The notes under the pieces are model-generated. The model was given only the letters and a program-made list of their open reading frames with translations, was not told where the DNA came from and did no database searches. Source: Snodgrassella alvi SCGC AB-598-O02 (GTDB taxonomy: Bacteria; Pseudomonadota; Gammaproteobacteria; Burkholderiales; Neisseriaceae). From it: a stretch of 64,000 nucleotides of DNA. This document shows, piece by piece, positions 8,091 to 18,352 of this stretch. Positions within the stretch are counted from its first letter, which is position 1. The number at the start of each line of letters is the position of its first letter. Made by a program: the position numbers and the translations under genes. Where the stretch lies: contig JAIL01000255.1 of assembly GCA_000725195.1 (NCBI GenBank), forward strand, positions 1 to 64,000, read 5' to 3'.

Positions 8091-9302
8091 ATGGGTTTAA
8101 ACAACAATGTTTTAGTACTTAATTGTGGCAGTTCATCACTAAAATTTGCCATTATTAATCCACAAACCGCAACAGTGTATTTATCAGGGCTAGCAGAATG
8201 CTTTAATCTGCCTGAGGCCAGAATAAAATGGGATTTACAGGGAAATAAGCAGCAAGCTGAGCTGAATGCAGGAGCAGCGCACAGTCAGGCTTTAAAATTC
8301 ATTATTGAAACTATTTTGGCGCAACAACCAGAACTGATTAATAGTATTGTTGCCATTGGCCACAGAGTTGCCCATGGTGGCGAGAAAATCACTCAATCAG
8401 TGGTGTTAGATGACACTATTCTTCAGTATATCGAAGAGTCATCAATTTTTGCTCCATTACATAATCCAGCTAATCTGATTGGCATTCGTGAAGCCATGCT
8501 GGCTTTTCCACACTTAAAGCATAAAAATGTGGGCGTTTTTGATACAGCGTTCCATACCACTATGCCTAAAGAAGCTTTTTTGTATGCTATTCCTAAAGAA
8601 TTATACGAAAAACATGGTATTCGTCGTTATGGCTTTCACGGCACAAGTCATCAATATGTTTGTCAGCAAGCAGCCAAAATGCTGGATAAACCGGTTGCGG
8701 AAACCAATATTATTACCTGTCATTTAGGTAATGGTGCATCCATTACTGCCATCAAAAATGGTCAAACCGTTGATACCTCAATGGGATTAACCCCATTGGA
8801 AGGGCTGGTAATGGGTACCCGTTGTGGTGATATTGACCCGGCTATCATTATATTCTTATCTGAAAATTTACATATGCCTGTTGATAAGATCAATGATTTA
8901 CTGAATAAAAAATCGGGTTTGATGGGATTAACCGGTGTCAGCAGTGATTGCCGTTACGTCACTGACCATTATGGCACTGAAGAAGGTGCTACCAATGCAT
9001 TGGATGTATTTGTACATCGATTGGTTAAATATATTGGTGCTTACAGTACCTTACTGGATGGGCGTCTGGACGCTATTGTCTTTACTGGTGGTATTGGTGA
9101 AAATTCGGCCGAAGTTCGTAAGATGGCACTGGATAAATTGAGCATCTTGGGTGTTAGCATTGATCAGGAGCGAAATTTGGCAGCACGCTTTGGTCAGTCA
9201 GGTGCTATTCATAAGCAAGGAACCCGTCCTGTATTGGTTATTCCGACCAACGAAGAATTAATGATCGCTCAGGATACAGCCCGACTTATCATTAACCAAT
9301 AG
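8091..9302 (+). CDS. ackA: Acetate/propionate kinase
   Basis: It converts acyl-phosphate and ADP to the free acid and ATP, in the cytosol. The start at ATG 8091 gives 403 residues, the family norm, and has AAAGGG upstream; the open frame extends to a TTG at 8022 without a homologous counterpart. Motifs: [16 protein letters not shown] (phosphate 1), [13 protein letters not shown] with the catalytic region, [16 protein letters not shown] (phosphate 2), [20 protein letters not shown] and [15 protein letters not shown] (adenosine). It is 69 bases downstream of the membrane protein. Placed beside pduL and pduQ, it occupies the role of PduW and would harvest ATP from PduL-made acyl-phosphate. It may equally be the general AckA of the cell; no pta gene is present in the window. 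Confidence 0.96.
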   Translation: MGLNNNVLVLNCGSSSLKFAIINPQTATVYLSGLAECFNLPEARIKWDLQGNKQQAELNAGAAHSQALKFIIETILAQQPELINSIVAIGHRVAHGGEKITQSVVLDDTILQYIEESSIFAPLHNPANLIGIREAMLAFPHLKHKNVGVFDTAFHTTMPKEAFLYAIPKELYEKHGIRRYGFHGTSHQYVCQQAAKMLDKPVAETNIITCHLGNGASITAIKNGQTVDTSMGLTPLEGLVMGTRCGDIDPAIIIFLSENLHMPVDKINDLLNKKSGLMGLTGVSSDCRYVTDHYGTEEGATNALDVFVHRLVKYIGAYSTLLDGRLDAIVFTGGIGENSAEVRKMALDKLSILGVSIDQERNLAARFGQSGAIHKQGTRPVLVIPTNEELMIAQDTARLIINQ

Positions 9303-9341
9303 TAAAACCGATTTTATCAACATCGGTGTCATCAGTTCAGA

Positions 9342-9388
9342 AACTATCTGTGACAGAGAATATCTGTGGCAGATAGTTATTTTATTTT
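9342..9388 (+). terminator. Rho-independent terminator after ackA
   Basis: AACTATCTG and CAGATAGTT form a perfect outer stem. ACAGA/TCTGT extends it with small bulges, and the hairpin is followed by TATTTTATTTT. Confidence 0.75.
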
Positions 9389-9566
9389 ATCCGCACAAAA
9401 TTAAATAAACTGCAAACAAATATTTTTAATAAAAACAATACTATAAATACATATTTAACACTATTCATAACTTACTTGCCGGTATGAGTAGGGCAGAACA
9501 GGCAAACACAGTTAATACAGTCTGTTACAATAAGTCTTTAGTCAAACAAAATAATTTTCTAAGCCA

Positions 9567-12176
9567 ATGAGCAAACCGACTTTGACACCGATGATGTCGC
9601 AATACATGTCGATAAAAGCCGACCATCAAGATAAATTATTGTTTTACCGGATGGGGGACTTCTATGAACTGTTTCTGGAAGATGCTGTGGAAGCGGCACG
9701 TTTACTTGATATCACTCTGACTACCCGCGGACAAATAAATGGCGAACCCATTAAAATGGCGGGAGTGCCCTATCATGCAGTTGAACAATATCTGGCTAAA
9801 CTGGTAAAACAGGGCAAAAGCGTAGCCATCTGTGAACAGGTCGGAGAAGTTGGTGCAGTAAAAGGACCGGTAGAACGCAAAGTTGTCCGCATCGTTACCC
9901 CCGGTACGCTAACTGACAGTGCACTGCTGGAAGATAAAGAAACCAATCGCATTGCTGCATTATATTTTTATAAGAAACACATTGGTTTAGCGTGGCTATC
10001 ACTACAAAGTGGGGAATTTCGCTGCAAAATCATTACACTGGAAGCCGTACCACATGAACTAGCACGTTTGCAGGCTGCGGAAATACTGCTCTCTGATCAA
10101 ACACAAGACAGATTAGACCTAAGCAGCTACCGGCAACAACTAACCCGTCTACATGGCTGGCAATTTGCTGCTGATACTGGAACACGATTAATTCAGCGTT
10201 ATTTCGGCAGTCAGGATTTACGTGCTTTTGGTTTAGTGCCGGGTGAACATGATGCAGCTATAGGAGCTGCTGGTGCACTGCTTAACTATGTACAGCAGAC
10301 ACAAATGCAACTACCGCAACATTTGGATAGCCTGACTCTAGAACAGGAAACCACATATATTGGCATGGATGCGTCTACCCGACGCAATCTGGAATTAACC
10401 CAGACCCTAAGTGGCCAAAAAGCACCAACTTTATTCTCTGTTTTAGATCATTGCGCCACCCATATGGGCAGTCGTTTACTGGCTCAGTGGTTACATCAAC
10501 CATTACGCCAGCAAAAACATATCGTGGCTCGGCAAAAAGCCACTGAGGCACTTATTGTCCATCGGGATGCTATTACAGCCATGTTAAAACAGGTGGCAGA
10601 TATTGAGCGAATTGCTGCACGGATTGCTATTGGCAGTGCACGACCACGGGATTTATCAGCTTTGCGCGATAGTCTGCATACATTGGCCGATTTCCAGCTA
10701 GCAAGCAGCACCGAAAGCTCACTGGTACAAACTTTATTTGAACAATTCCCACCGGCTAAAGCGGTGGCTGAGCAATTAACAGCAGCCATCATGCCAGAAC
10801 CAGCCATCTGGCTACGTGACGGTGGAGTAATCAACAACAACTACAATCAGCAATTGGATGAATTACGTCGCCTGCAAGATCATGGCGATGACTTTCTGCA
10901 ACAATTGGAAGCTCGTGAACGGGAACGTACCGGTCTGACCAGTTTAAAAGTAGAATTTAATCGCGTGCACGGCTTTTATATAGAACTGAGTAAAGCCCAA
11001 TCAGAACAAGCACCGGCTGATTATCAACGTCGCCAGACCTTAAAAAATGCCGAGCGTTATATCACTCCTGAGCTAAAAGATTTTGAAGAAAAAGTACTGG
11101 GGGCACAGCAAAATGCACTTGCTTTAGAAAAGCGCCTCTACGATGCATTACTGACCGAATTACAAACTGCACTTCCCTTGCTACAACGCTGTGCTAAAGC
11201 AGCAGCTACTCTGGATGTGCTGACCACATTTGCTGCCTATGCCGCTCAGACAGATTATTGTTTTGCGCAACTGGTTAATTATCCGTGTTTACAAATCAAA
11301 AACGGACGTCACCCTGTTGTTGCTGCTCAAGTGGCACAATTTACTGCCAATGATACCCATTTGGACGACAAACATCGTTTAATGTTACTGACCGGGCCCA
11401 ATATGGGCGGTAAATCTACCTATATGCGTCAGGTAGCCCTGATTGTATTGCTGGCACATATTGGTGCTCCCGTGCCAGCGCAACAGTGCACACTGGGACC
11501 ATTTGATCAGATATTTACCCGTATTGGTGCCTCTGATGATTTGGCTTCTAACCGTTCCACTTTTATGGTTGAAATGTCAGAAACGGCCTATATCCTGCAT
11601 CATGCAACCGCACAGTCATTAGTCCTGATGGACGAAGTTGGACGTGGTACTTCTACCTTTGATGGTTTGGCACTGGCTCAAGCTATCGCCGAACATTTGT
11701 TACAGAAAAATCGTAGCTATACTTTATTTGCCACACACTACTTTGAACTAACCCAATTACCGGAACAATTCAGCCACGCCTTTAACATGCATCTTTCGGC
11801 CATTGAGGATGGACAAGAAATTACTTTTCTGCACCATATTGAACCCGGCCCAGCCAGCAAAAGTTATGGTATTGCGGTGGCCAAATTAGCTGGCTTACCA
11901 AACCGTGCCCTTAATGCAGCCTATCGCCATCTACAGGCACTTGAGCAACATGCTGCCGCTAATCAGCCACAAATGGATATGTTTCAGTCCAAAACAGAAA
12001 CCGATGCCGCGATAACTGATACTGATATGACACCAGCTGCTACTAATTCATCGCTACCAGAAGATCTGGGTGCAAAATTTACGGCTTTACATCCAGATGA
12101 ATTAACACCAAAGGCAGCTCTGGATGCAGTTTATGAATTGGCACAGTGGTGGCAGAATTATCAGAAAAATTCCTGA
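9567..12176 (+). CDS. mutS: DNA mismatch repair protein MutS
   Basis: The mismatch-recognition ATPase of methyl-type or general mismatch repair. Its 869 residues are the standard MutS1 length. The mismatch-wedging F-x-E motif is in GDFYELF (F32, E34). The clamp and lever regions follow. The ATPase has Walker [11 protein letters not shown] near residue 610, the [11 protein letters not shown] region, Walker [16 protein letters not shown] near 690 and the FATHYFELT motif. The C-terminal part ends with [12 protein letters not shown], the short tetramerisation tail region seen in full-length MutS. It is a single-gene unit between the ackA terminator and the fMet tRNA. The ribosome-binding site is weak. 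Nothing indicates truncation. Confidence 0.98.
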   Translation: MSKPTLTPMMSQYMSIKADHQDKLLFYRMGDFYELFLEDAVEAARLLDITLTTRGQINGEPIKMAGVPYHAVEQYLAKLVKQGKSVAICEQVGEVGAVKGPVERKVVRIVTPGTLTDSALLEDKETNRIAALYFYKKHIGLAWLSLQSGEFRCKIITLEAVPHELARLQAAEILLSDQTQDRLDLSSYRQQLTRLHGWQFAADTGTRLIQRYFGSQDLRAFGLVPGEHDAAIGAAGALLNYVQQTQMQLPQHLDSLTLEQETTYIGMDASTRRNLELTQTLSGQKAPTLFSVLDHCATHMGSRLLAQWLHQPLRQQKHIVARQKATEALIVHRDAITAMLKQVADIERIAARIAIGSARPRDLSALRDSLHTLADFQLASSTESSLVQTLFEQFPPAKAVAEQLTAAIMPEPAIWLRDGGVINNNYNQQLDELRRLQDHGDDFLQQLEARERERTGLTSLKVEFNRVHGFYIELSKAQSEQAPADYQRRQTLKNAERYITPELKDFEEKVLGAQQNALALEKRLYDALLTELQTALPLLQRCAKAAATLDVLTTFAAYAAQTDYCFAQLVNYPCLQIKNGRHPVVAAQVAQFTANDTHLDDKHRLMLLTGPNMGGKSTYMRQVALIVLLAHIGAPVPAQQCTLGPFDQIFTRIGASDDLASNRSTFMVEMSETAYILHHATAQSLVLMDEVGRGTSTFDGLALAQAIAEHLLQKNRSYTLFATHYFELTQLPEQFSHAFNMHLSAIEDGQEITFLHHIEPGPASKSYGIAVAKLAGLPNRALNAAYRHLQALEQHAAANQPQMDMFQSKTETDAAITDTDMTPAATNSSLPEDLGAKFTALHPDELTPKAALDAVYELAQWWQNYQKNS

Positions 12177-12212
12177 TAAAACAGTCACAATCCATCATTG
12201 CAAATTTTTAGC

Positions 12213-12240
12213 TTGACATTATCTGTATCTTGCGTATAAT
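12213..12240 (+). promoter_or_regulatory. Sigma-70 promoter of the fMet tRNA gene
   Basis: A consensus TTGACA (12213-12218) and TATAAT (12235-12240) are spaced by 16 bases. The tRNA begins 16 bases downstream. Confidence 0.85.
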
Positions 12241-12255
12241 TGTTTCCTTACCAGA

Positions 12256-12332
<77 letters not shown>

Positions 12333-12344
12333 GTTTTCTAAACG

Positions 12345-12372
12345 CCTTGTATTTTACAAGGAGTTTTGTTTT
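12345..12372 (+). terminator. Terminator after tRNA-fMet
   Basis: CCTTGTA-TTT-TACAAGG hairpin followed by AGTTTTGTTTT. Confidence 0.7.
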
Positions 12373-12605
12373 ATCTACTAAAATCATCCATACCAATTGT
12401 TAGCCTATCACTCAGTAAAGCTGGGTACAGAGTTGGTACATACCAAGCTATAATTAAAATCAGCATTATCTGTATCGCCAAAATATCACAACAAAATATC
12501 TCTATTCTGAAACTTCATATTTACCGATAAGCAATAATCGCTGCTTAATGTTTTTATCAAGATGATGATTTTAATAATTGCCTAGCATAGTCAATTTTAC
12601 TTATA

Positions 12606-13253
12606 TTAGTTCCGATAATCTTTATTATCAGGATAAACCCATAATTTCTGATCATGTACTTCAGCCAGAAATACATCATCGAGTTTCTCCCCTAAGCGGT
12701 TTAATTCACTTTCTAACCAATCCTCATCATAGCCCAATATCTTAAGATTATCCGTATTAACTACACTATTTTCAATGACCACAACCGCCATGGCCGGATC
12801 ACCTTTTTTTACCACAGTCATCTGACCATTATATTCAAACCACACATCACTCAATATTTCCAAACTGGTATAACCGCGTTGGTGTAACAGCATAATAAAA
12901 TCCCGTATGGATAGCCTTGCTTTGCGAAAATTTTGCGTCAACAGAATGCCATTCTGCATTAAGCGCACAGATGTACCATCCACGAAATCCTTAGCAAACG
13001 TACGCTGAAAAGTGATATAGCGAACCAGTAACAATAATCCAGCCCAGAATGTAGCGGCAATTACTAATAATAAAAAGCTAATTGAAGGATTATATAAAGG
13101 ACCGCCAATGATCGCCCCCAAAACCACATTACCAACCTGATCAATAGCCGATATCGGTGCCAGTGAACCTTTACCGGATAAATTGATATAAACCAACAAA
13201 ATACAAAACGCCACCAGCATTTTAAAAATAATATTGATATAGATGGTATTCAT
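12606..13253 (-). CDS. DUF421 (YetF-type) membrane protein
   Basis: A 215-residue member of the DUF421/YetF family of inner-membrane proteins with a small C-terminal cytoplasmic domain. Three membrane segments lie in about residues 8-80, including the family hallmark around SGKGSLAPISAIDQVGNVVLGAIIGG. After them come RTFAKDFVDGTSVRLMQNG, the DFIMLLHQRGY helix and the DVWFEYNGQMTVVKK strand, as in this family. The exact role is not established; relatives in spore-formers contribute to germination or envelope functions. It is monocistronic, with AGGAAG before the ATG, and the nearest gene on its strand, prfH, lies more than 280 bases upstream. Confidence 0.85.
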   Translation of the reverse strand: MNTIYINIIFKMLVAFCILLVYINLSGKGSLAPISAIDQVGNVVLGAIIGGPLYNPSISFLLLVIAATFWAGLLLLVRYITFQRTFAKDFVDGTSVRLMQNGILLTQNFRKARLSIRDFIMLLHQRGYTSLEILSDVWFEYNGQMTVVKKGDPAMAVVVIENSVVNTDNLKILGYDEDWLESELNRLGEKLDDVFLAEVHDQKLWVYPDNKDYRN

Positions 13254-13502
13254 CTGAGCTTCCTTTGTCTGTACGACAGGTGTCTTATCTGAACATAATT
13301 AATATGAATATTAATAAACAGATGATCGGCTGATACATACTGATACTGTATCTGGTATATAACCAACAGACTATAATACCCGACTGATTTTTATAGATTT
13401 CTTACATTATTTTTCCTATTTAGTTTTTTCAGGCGCAGATCAAAAAAAATAATACCGTTAACAACTATTCCCTTTAACACATATCAATAATACAAAAGCA
13501 TA

Positions 13503-13531
13503 CAGGCAACCAGTAATATACTGATTGCCTG
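13503..13531 (-). terminator. Hairpin downstream of prfH
   Basis: The arms CAGGCAA..CAGT and ACTG..TTGCCTG form a nearly perfect stem with a short AATAT loop just after the prfH stop. On the minus strand a T-rich tract follows after a few bases. Confidence 0.6.
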
Positions 13532-13538
13532 CAAATAA

Positions 13539-14147
13539 TTATAATGGTCGGAAATCCATCTGCGTAAATACTCGTATCGGATTACCGCGGTCTATCTGAT
13601 GATGATGTTTACGATGAATAGCCTTATTGCGTGCCTGTAATTGCTGTCTCTGTTGTGCCAACTTTTGCTGCAACAGTACCATAGCCAGTTTCTTATTGAC
13701 ATGCTGGCTACGCTCAGTTTGCACCTTAACACTTATACCACTGGCTACATGAGTTGCTCGGACTGCAGATTCGGTTTTATTAACATGTTGTCCACCCGCT
13801 CCAGATGCATGCATAGTTTCAAATACAATCTCATCAGAATACTGCTGTGTAACTGGTTCAAAACAACTGGCGCCGATAAACCAGTTTTTGCGTTTGTGCT
13901 GTGGCCGATAAGGGCTGCTGCAAATCCACTGAATGGTACCCTGCCACCTATTCGCTAGTACTTTAGCCTGATCACCCTCCAGAGCAATCAATACCGAACG
14001 CAGTCCACCTTTAGCTGGTTCCTGCTCTAGAACCTGTACCTCAACTTGCATTTGTTTGGCTTCATATTGTAATCGTGCTAATGCTTTTACTACAGCCAGA
14101 CAGCACTCTGCCGGTCCGTAAGCAGAAGATAATTGTAATAATTGCAT
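13539..14147 (-). CDS. prfH: Peptide chain release factor homolog PrfH
   Basis: A 202-residue class-I release-factor homolog that lacks the stop-codon-recognition domain 2. It keeps domain 3 with the peptidyl-hydrolysis motif: [20 protein letters not shown] at residues 118-120. A basic tail ([17 protein letters not shown]) is typical. PrfH proteins paired with RtcB act on ribosomes damaged in the 16S rRNA decoding centre: PrfH releases the stalled peptide and RtcB reseals the rRNA, as known for RtcB2-PrfH pairs. The start codon overlaps the rtcB stop as TAATG, so the two are translationally coupled. The N-terminal 100 residues are typical of PrfH and not of the shorter ArfB. Confidence 0.94.
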   Translation of the reverse strand: MQLLQLSSAYGPAECCLAVVKALARLQYEAKQMQVEVQVLEQEPAKGGLRSVLIALEGDQAKVLANRWQGTIQWICSSPYRPQHKRKNWFIGASCFEPVTQQYSDEIVFETMHASGAGGQHVNKTESAVRATHVASGISVKVQTERSQHVNKKLAMVLLQQKLAQQRQQLQARNKAIHRKHHHQIDRGNPIRVFTQMDFRPL

Positions 14148-15283
14148 TATCTTTTCTCCGTACGAACTTTATAAGTAATAACTGGCTTAAAGCGTGCCAC
14201 AGGTCGAATCAATTGCGCCTGAACCATAGCAGCAATCACACTTTCGATCGGTTTATACGCCTGAGGAGCCTCTTCATACAGCAGCTCCCGATCACAACAG
14301 ATAACCCGACTACCTTGTGCTGTACGCGTTAGCTGTTCAGCGGTATAACGTCCTGTTAGTCGACCTTTGCAAGTAGAACGCTGCCATTTACGTCCTGCTC
14401 CATGTGCCAGAGAATACAGAGAAAGTGCAGTATCCAGAGGCTGGACAAGATAAGTGAAATCACCACGCGACCCGGGAATAATCACCAGTCCCTTAGTAGC
14501 AGGTGCTGCTCCTTTACGGTGCAACCAGCCCCATTCACCATCAATGGCAACAGACTCAATAAAATTGTGGCTGATATCAACCAGTTTTTGCCCCTGCACA
14601 CGCAGATTGGCCAGTATGCGTCGAGCAATCAATTCTCGATTTTGCTGTGCATATTCCAGTGCATGATTGTGTTGCGTAATATATGCTCTGCCGGCAGTAC
14701 TATCAGCGAGTAAGCCTTGATGGCCATACTGGCGCGTATGTTCATTCAGAATCATACCGCCTAAACCACGTGAGCCACTATGTACCATCAATTGCAAATG
14801 CTGAGCATTCAGGCTGATGTGCTGCGCAATTTCCGGCGCATAAATCGTTTCCAGTATTTGCAACTCGGCAAAATGATTGCCACTACCAATAGTTCCGCAA
14901 GCATAGGCATGATCATTAAGTGGTCGTATTTCCGGCCATAAATCGATACATTCCGACGCAGATAGTGGCTGGTCAATATTACCAAACCGTTTCACCAGCT
15001 TGGCCTGATTCATAGCACGGATTTTTACCGTGGTTTGCCATAAGCTCATTCCACAACCAATATCACCACCAATTAAGGCAGGATAAAGATAGTTTATAGT
15101 GTAAAAAGCTGCGCCTATCGGACAAGCACGACCAGGGTGTAGATCTGGCATACCAGCTACGTACTTGATACCTGGCAATGTTGCTGTAGTTTGTAGTTGT
15201 CGGATGGCCTCGCCTTCCAACCAGAGTTCTGGTGAAGTTATCAGAGTAATATTGTCAGCCAACCGTTGAATAGAATTGCCCAT
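14147..15283 (-). CDS. rtcB: RNA ligase RtcB (PrfH-associated)
   Basis: A GTP- and Mn-dependent ligase that joins 2',3'-cyclic-phosphate (3'-phosphate) and 5'-OH RNA ends. The ATG at 15283 gives 378 residues ([11 protein letters not shown]...); the open frame extends to a TTG at 15298. Active-site motifs in order: [17 protein letters not shown], metal ligands in GGDIGCGM (D74, C77), [11 protein letters not shown] (H137), HSGSRGLGG (H168), VDISHNFIE (H239) and the guanylylated histidine in [10 protein letters not shown] (H294). The compact length and linkage to prfH mark it as the repair-type RtcB2. No rtcR or rtcA gene is adjacent, so induction by sigma-54 is not evident. Confidence 0.95.
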   Translation of the reverse strand: MGNSIQRLADNITLITSPELWLEGEAIRQLQTTATLPGIKYVAGMPDLHPGRACPIGAAFYTINYLYPALIGGDIGCGMSLWQTTVKIRAMNQAKLVKRFGNIDQPLSASECIDLWPEIRPLNDHAYACGTIGSGNHFAELQILETIYAPEIAQHISLNAQHLQLMVHSGSRGLGGMILNEHTRQYGHQGLLADSTAGRAYITQHNHALEYAQQNRELIARRILANLRVQGQKLVDISHNFIESVAIDGEWGWLHRKGAAPATKGLVIIPGSRGDFTYLVQPLDTALSLYSLAHGAGRKWQRSTCKGRLTGRYTAEQLTRTAQGSRVICCDRELLYEEAPQAYKPIESVIAAMVQAQLIRPVARFKPVITYKVRTEKR

Positions 15284-15897
15284 TCTGATCCATTCCAATT
15301 ATTTTAATTTTGATAATGAGCAGGCAATAGTGAGCCATATTCATGCGAGATGAACAGGATTTGCATGCTGAATAATAAATTGGCAGGCCGTAGCCAAGGA
15401 TCAGGAGATGATTAACCCTGGAATGACCTGCAAGGAACTGATAGTACAAACATAACTTTTCCTTTCCGTTGCAGTGTTGATAGATTGAAGAGTACAGCAA
15501 TGTAAATGATGTTTTACATAGAGTCAAATATTTTAATTAATTGTATTCATGTTAGCTGATCATCAGTGCCATATTGTCGTTAGTTCACTACGGTATAGTA
15601 GTTATTGTCAAATAAAGAAATAACACAGTATCAGTAATCAGAGAATACTGTATCTGAAGGCTGGATCTGTGAAATAACTATATGTGCATATTCTTGTTAT
15701 CGCTGAATTTCGCCTTTGATATTTATTTTATATCGCTAATTTCGTATTTCTGTATTTTCTGTTTTTTATATATGCTTTTATTAGGTTCTACTCAAGCACC
15801 ATTTATGCATTTAAATTTCAGAGAATGATGATGGCAAATTATGAATCATTTATTTCTGAACTTGTCCAGAAAATAGCTGTACTGGCTTAGGATACTC
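15284..15897. other. Intergenic region upstream of rtcB and of the NHL-protein gene
   Basis: About 610 bases between divergent genes. I see no convincing coding frame, RNA or clear promoter. Two strings resembling sigma-54 sites were considered and rejected because their GG-GC spacing is one base short. Confidence 0.4.
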
Positions 15898-16773
15898 ATG
15901 ATGAAAAAAATCTCTTTATATACCATAACTTTTGCTTGTTTTGCTTTATGTATTTTATATTTATACGGAAAGGGAGATATGGCCAACTCAACAACCGGAG
16001 CAACTGCACCTAGAGCAACTTCATCCAAAGCATCAACAGATAAATCTGCCGGATTAACCACTGTAGCATCTTCTTTTAATGCGCCCACAGGTATTGCTTT
16101 TGATAGCTCAGGGGCCATGTATGTTACCAACTGGTCTGGCAATTCAATCACTAGAATAACAGCTAACGGAGAGCGTAAAACGATTTATTCCAATATTTCC
16201 GCTCCTGCCGGCATCGTGATTGATGCACAAGATAATATTTATGTATCATCATATAGTGATGATTATATTCTCAAAATCACTGCTGACGGCAAAGCTGAAA
16301 AAATTTCTGATGGCTACCATACCCCGACAGGTATTGCCATTTCCAATTCAGGAAAATTGCTGATTACTAACCGCTCAACCGGAGAAATTGTGGCTCTTGA
16401 TTTAAATAAGGGCAGCAAAGAAATTATTGCACGCGGTCTATCCACACCAGTTGGTGTAACACAGTTACCGGATGAAAGTTTGGTTGTTTCTCAGTATAGT
16501 GGTCGCCTGACCTTAGTTCGGCCAGATGGTCGGCAAGAAGAACTGGGTAGCGGTTTCAACCGACCGGGGGTAGGTATTGTCACCGTTTCACCAAATGTTG
16601 TTGCTGTGATTGATAATGGCGCTGATATGGTACGTACCGTTGATATTAAAAACCGCAGGGTAAGTAATTTAGTTACCTCTTTACCAGGTGCAGTAGCGTT
16701 GGCTTTACATAATAATCGCTACTATATAGGCACATGGCAGGATGGTACTGTTTATGCATATAGTCCCAAATAG
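15898..16773 (+). CDS. Membrane-anchored or secreted NHL/SMP-30-type beta-propeller protein
   Basis: A 291-residue protein. It starts with a positively charged, hydrophobic signal or anchor (MMKKISLYTITFACFALCIL) and an Ala/Thr/Ser-rich linker to about residue 55. Repeated propeller blades follow with the pattern P-x-G-I-x-h-D/S...hYVT/S-N: APTGIAFDSSGAMYVTNWSG, SAPAGIVIDAQDNIYVSSYS, HTPTGIAISNSGKLLITNRS and STPVGVTQLPDESLVVSQYS. Such propellers occur in lactonases, Vgb-type lyases and scaffold proteins; no catalytic set could be identified, so the function is unknown. It is likely periplasmic. An AGGA site lies 5-8 bases before the two possible starts (15898, 15901). A terminator follows. 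Confidence 0.85.
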   Translation: MMKKISLYTITFACFALCILYLYGKGDMANSTTGATAPRATSSKASTDKSAGLTTVASSFNAPTGIAFDSSGAMYVTNWSGNSITRITANGERKTIYSNISAPAGIVIDAQDNIYVSSYSDDYILKITADGKAEKISDGYHTPTGIAISNSGKLLITNRSTGEIVALDLNKGSKEIIARGLSTPVGVTQLPDESLVVSQYSGRLTLVRPDGRQEELGSGFNRPGVGIVTVSPNVVAVIDNGADMVRTVDIKNRRVSNLVTSLPGAVALALHNNRYYIGTWQDGTVYAYSPK

Positions 16774-16820
16774 GATTCAAACTAGACATTAGTTTCAATA
16801 AACTGTTCAAACCAGTTTCT

Positions 16821-16866
16821 AAAACAGAACCTGTATAGCTACTAAAGCCATTCAGGTCCTGTTTTT
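16821..16866 (+). terminator. Terminator after the NHL-protein gene
   Basis: AAAACAGAACCTG pairs with CAGGTCCTGTTTT (one mismatch) around a 20-base loop, ending in TTTTT. Confidence 0.65.
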
Positions 16867-17674
16867 ACATAAGCATCTGGTAATCATCGAACATCGATCC
16901 AGAAATTTTCCGATCACAGAATTGTTACATATGTATTTTCGGCTGTCAGACAATTAAAAATAGTGTTAAACGACTATAGATTTGCCGGTACTCTGCTTAA
17001 TTCATTAAAATCTTCGCGCTTGGAGAGCAAAGATTAGTATGTGCCACACTAAATTGCTCCTCAAGACTAAGCAATACATCTTCTGTAAATGCTGTGTATT
17101 TGCTGGAAACATAGCCGTCAAACCACTAATAGGTTTGTGATGAAGTACTTTTCCCTTTGGAGTTGCGGTTCAATTCATATAGCCTGCAAGTATGTGTCTA
17201 GCAATCAATTCTCGATTTTGCTGCGCCTATTCCAGTACATGGTAAAAAAATAATTCTAATAACAAAAACAGCACTATCTATATTTCATAGCAATTCCTTA
17301 TTTGAAAAAACAGAATTAAAAATTTTTGCTTTATTTATTTTCTCAAAATTTGCTCATCATTTTGCATATTTACCAGTTCCCTGACGGATGTTAATTTTCC
17401 GGCAATGGTACATGGTTTAAATTTCTTGTGACTGCTGCGTGTTAAATTTGTTTCCTGAGAATTGAGATCCGAATAAGGCGATAAATTGGTTGGTTTATTG
17501 ACAATATCAACTGCAAATAAACCCTTTTCCATTATATTTAATATTTTTTTGCTAATACTTTTTTAAGGGTTTGGCTAACTATTTTTATGGCTGTGTAATT
17601 TAATTTTCGCAAATCGGACTAATATTATAATAATTAAGCTGAATAATGATGAGATTAAAATAAGGAGTGATTCC
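16867..17674. other. Gene-poor region upstream of yciO
   Basis: About 800 bases without a convincing gene. It includes the rtcB-derived fragment at 17189-17241. A 65-codon minus-strand frame (17335-17532) has no recognisable family and is not called. The sequence just upstream of yciO is AT-rich, with a good AAGGAG ribosome-binding site at the end. Confidence 0.4.
17189..17241 (-). pseudogene. rtcB: 53-base decayed duplicate of an internal rtcB segment
   Basis: Bases 17189-17241 match 14613-14665, inside intact rtcB, at 48 of 53 positions and in the same orientation. The shared core is AGCAATCAATTCTCGATTTT. Flanking bases show no further similarity that I can see. This is either what remains of a second rtcB copy or a small segmental duplication. 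Confidence 0.75.
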
Positions 17675-18295
17675 ATGGCACAATTTTTTGCAATTCATCC
17701 AACTGATCCGCAAGAGCGCCTGATTAATCAGGCAGCAGATATTGTTCGTAAAGGCGGGGTTATTGTTTATCCGACAGACTCGTGTTATGCACTTGGTTGT
17801 CAGCTGGGTAATAAGCAAGCCATGGAGCAGATTTTACGTATTCGTGATATTGATCAGAAGCATCATTTGACACTAATGTGTCATGATCTGAGCCAGTTAG
17901 GCTTATATGCCAGAATTGACAATAGTCAGTATCGATTACTTAAAGCGGCCACGCCCGGCAGCTATACGTTTATTTTACAAGCCACTAAGGAAGTACCTGC
18001 ACGCACGTTGCATCCGAAGCGCAAAACGATTGGCTTGCGTGTACCAGATAACCGTATTGCTCTATCTTTACTGCAAAATCTTGGTGAACCAATGTTATCG
18101 TGCACGTTAATGTTGCCACATGAAGAGGAACCACTAACGGATCCTTACGAAATTCGCGATCAGCTGGAGCATTCGGTAGATCTAGTAATTGATGGTGGTT
18201 GGTGCGGAACTGAGCCGACTACGGTAGTGGATATGACTGACGGAATCTCGCTGATTCGTGCCGGTAAAGGTGATACGGCCATACTTGGTTTATAA
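17675..18295 (+). CDS. yciO: YciO (YrdC/Sua5-fold) protein
   Basis: A 206-residue member of the YrdC/Sua5/YciO superfamily, whose core members make threonylcarbamoyl-AMP for the t6A tRNA modification. The sequence follows E. coli YciO along its whole length: MAQFFAIHPTDPQERLINQA, VRKGGVIVYPTDSCYALGC, LTLMCHDLSQL, PGSYTFILQATKEVP, KRKTIGLRVPDN, GEPMLSCTLMLP and the C-terminal PTTVVDMTDG. YciO is not the main TsaC enzyme and its cellular role is less clear. AAGGAG precedes the ATG. It is followed after 57 bases by the M50-like gene, and the two probably form an operon. Confidence 0.93.
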   Translation: MAQFFAIHPTDPQERLINQAADIVRKGGVIVYPTDSCYALGCQLGNKQAMEQILRIRDIDQKHHLTLMCHDLSQLGLYARIDNSQYRLLKAATPGSYTFILQATKEVPARTLHPKRKTIGLRVPDNRIALSLLQNLGEPMLSCTLMLPHEEEPLTDPYEIRDQLEHSVDLVIDGGWCGTEPTTVVDMTDGISLIRAGKGDTAILGL

Positions 18296-18352
18296 ATTGC
18301 AAACTGGTACTATAGTTAGTTTGCGGCTTTTTATAGTTTGAAGGATATCCCA

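Noticed and set aside
15300..15400. Two sigma-54-like sites upstream of rtcB (minus-strand TGGCTCACTATTGC and TGGCTACGGCCTGC)
   Set aside because: The GG-to-GC spacing is nine instead of the required ten bases in both.
17335..17532. 65-codon minus-strand frame upstream of yciO
   Set aside because: No recognisable family and no convincing translation signals; it lies in a stretch with decayed sequence.
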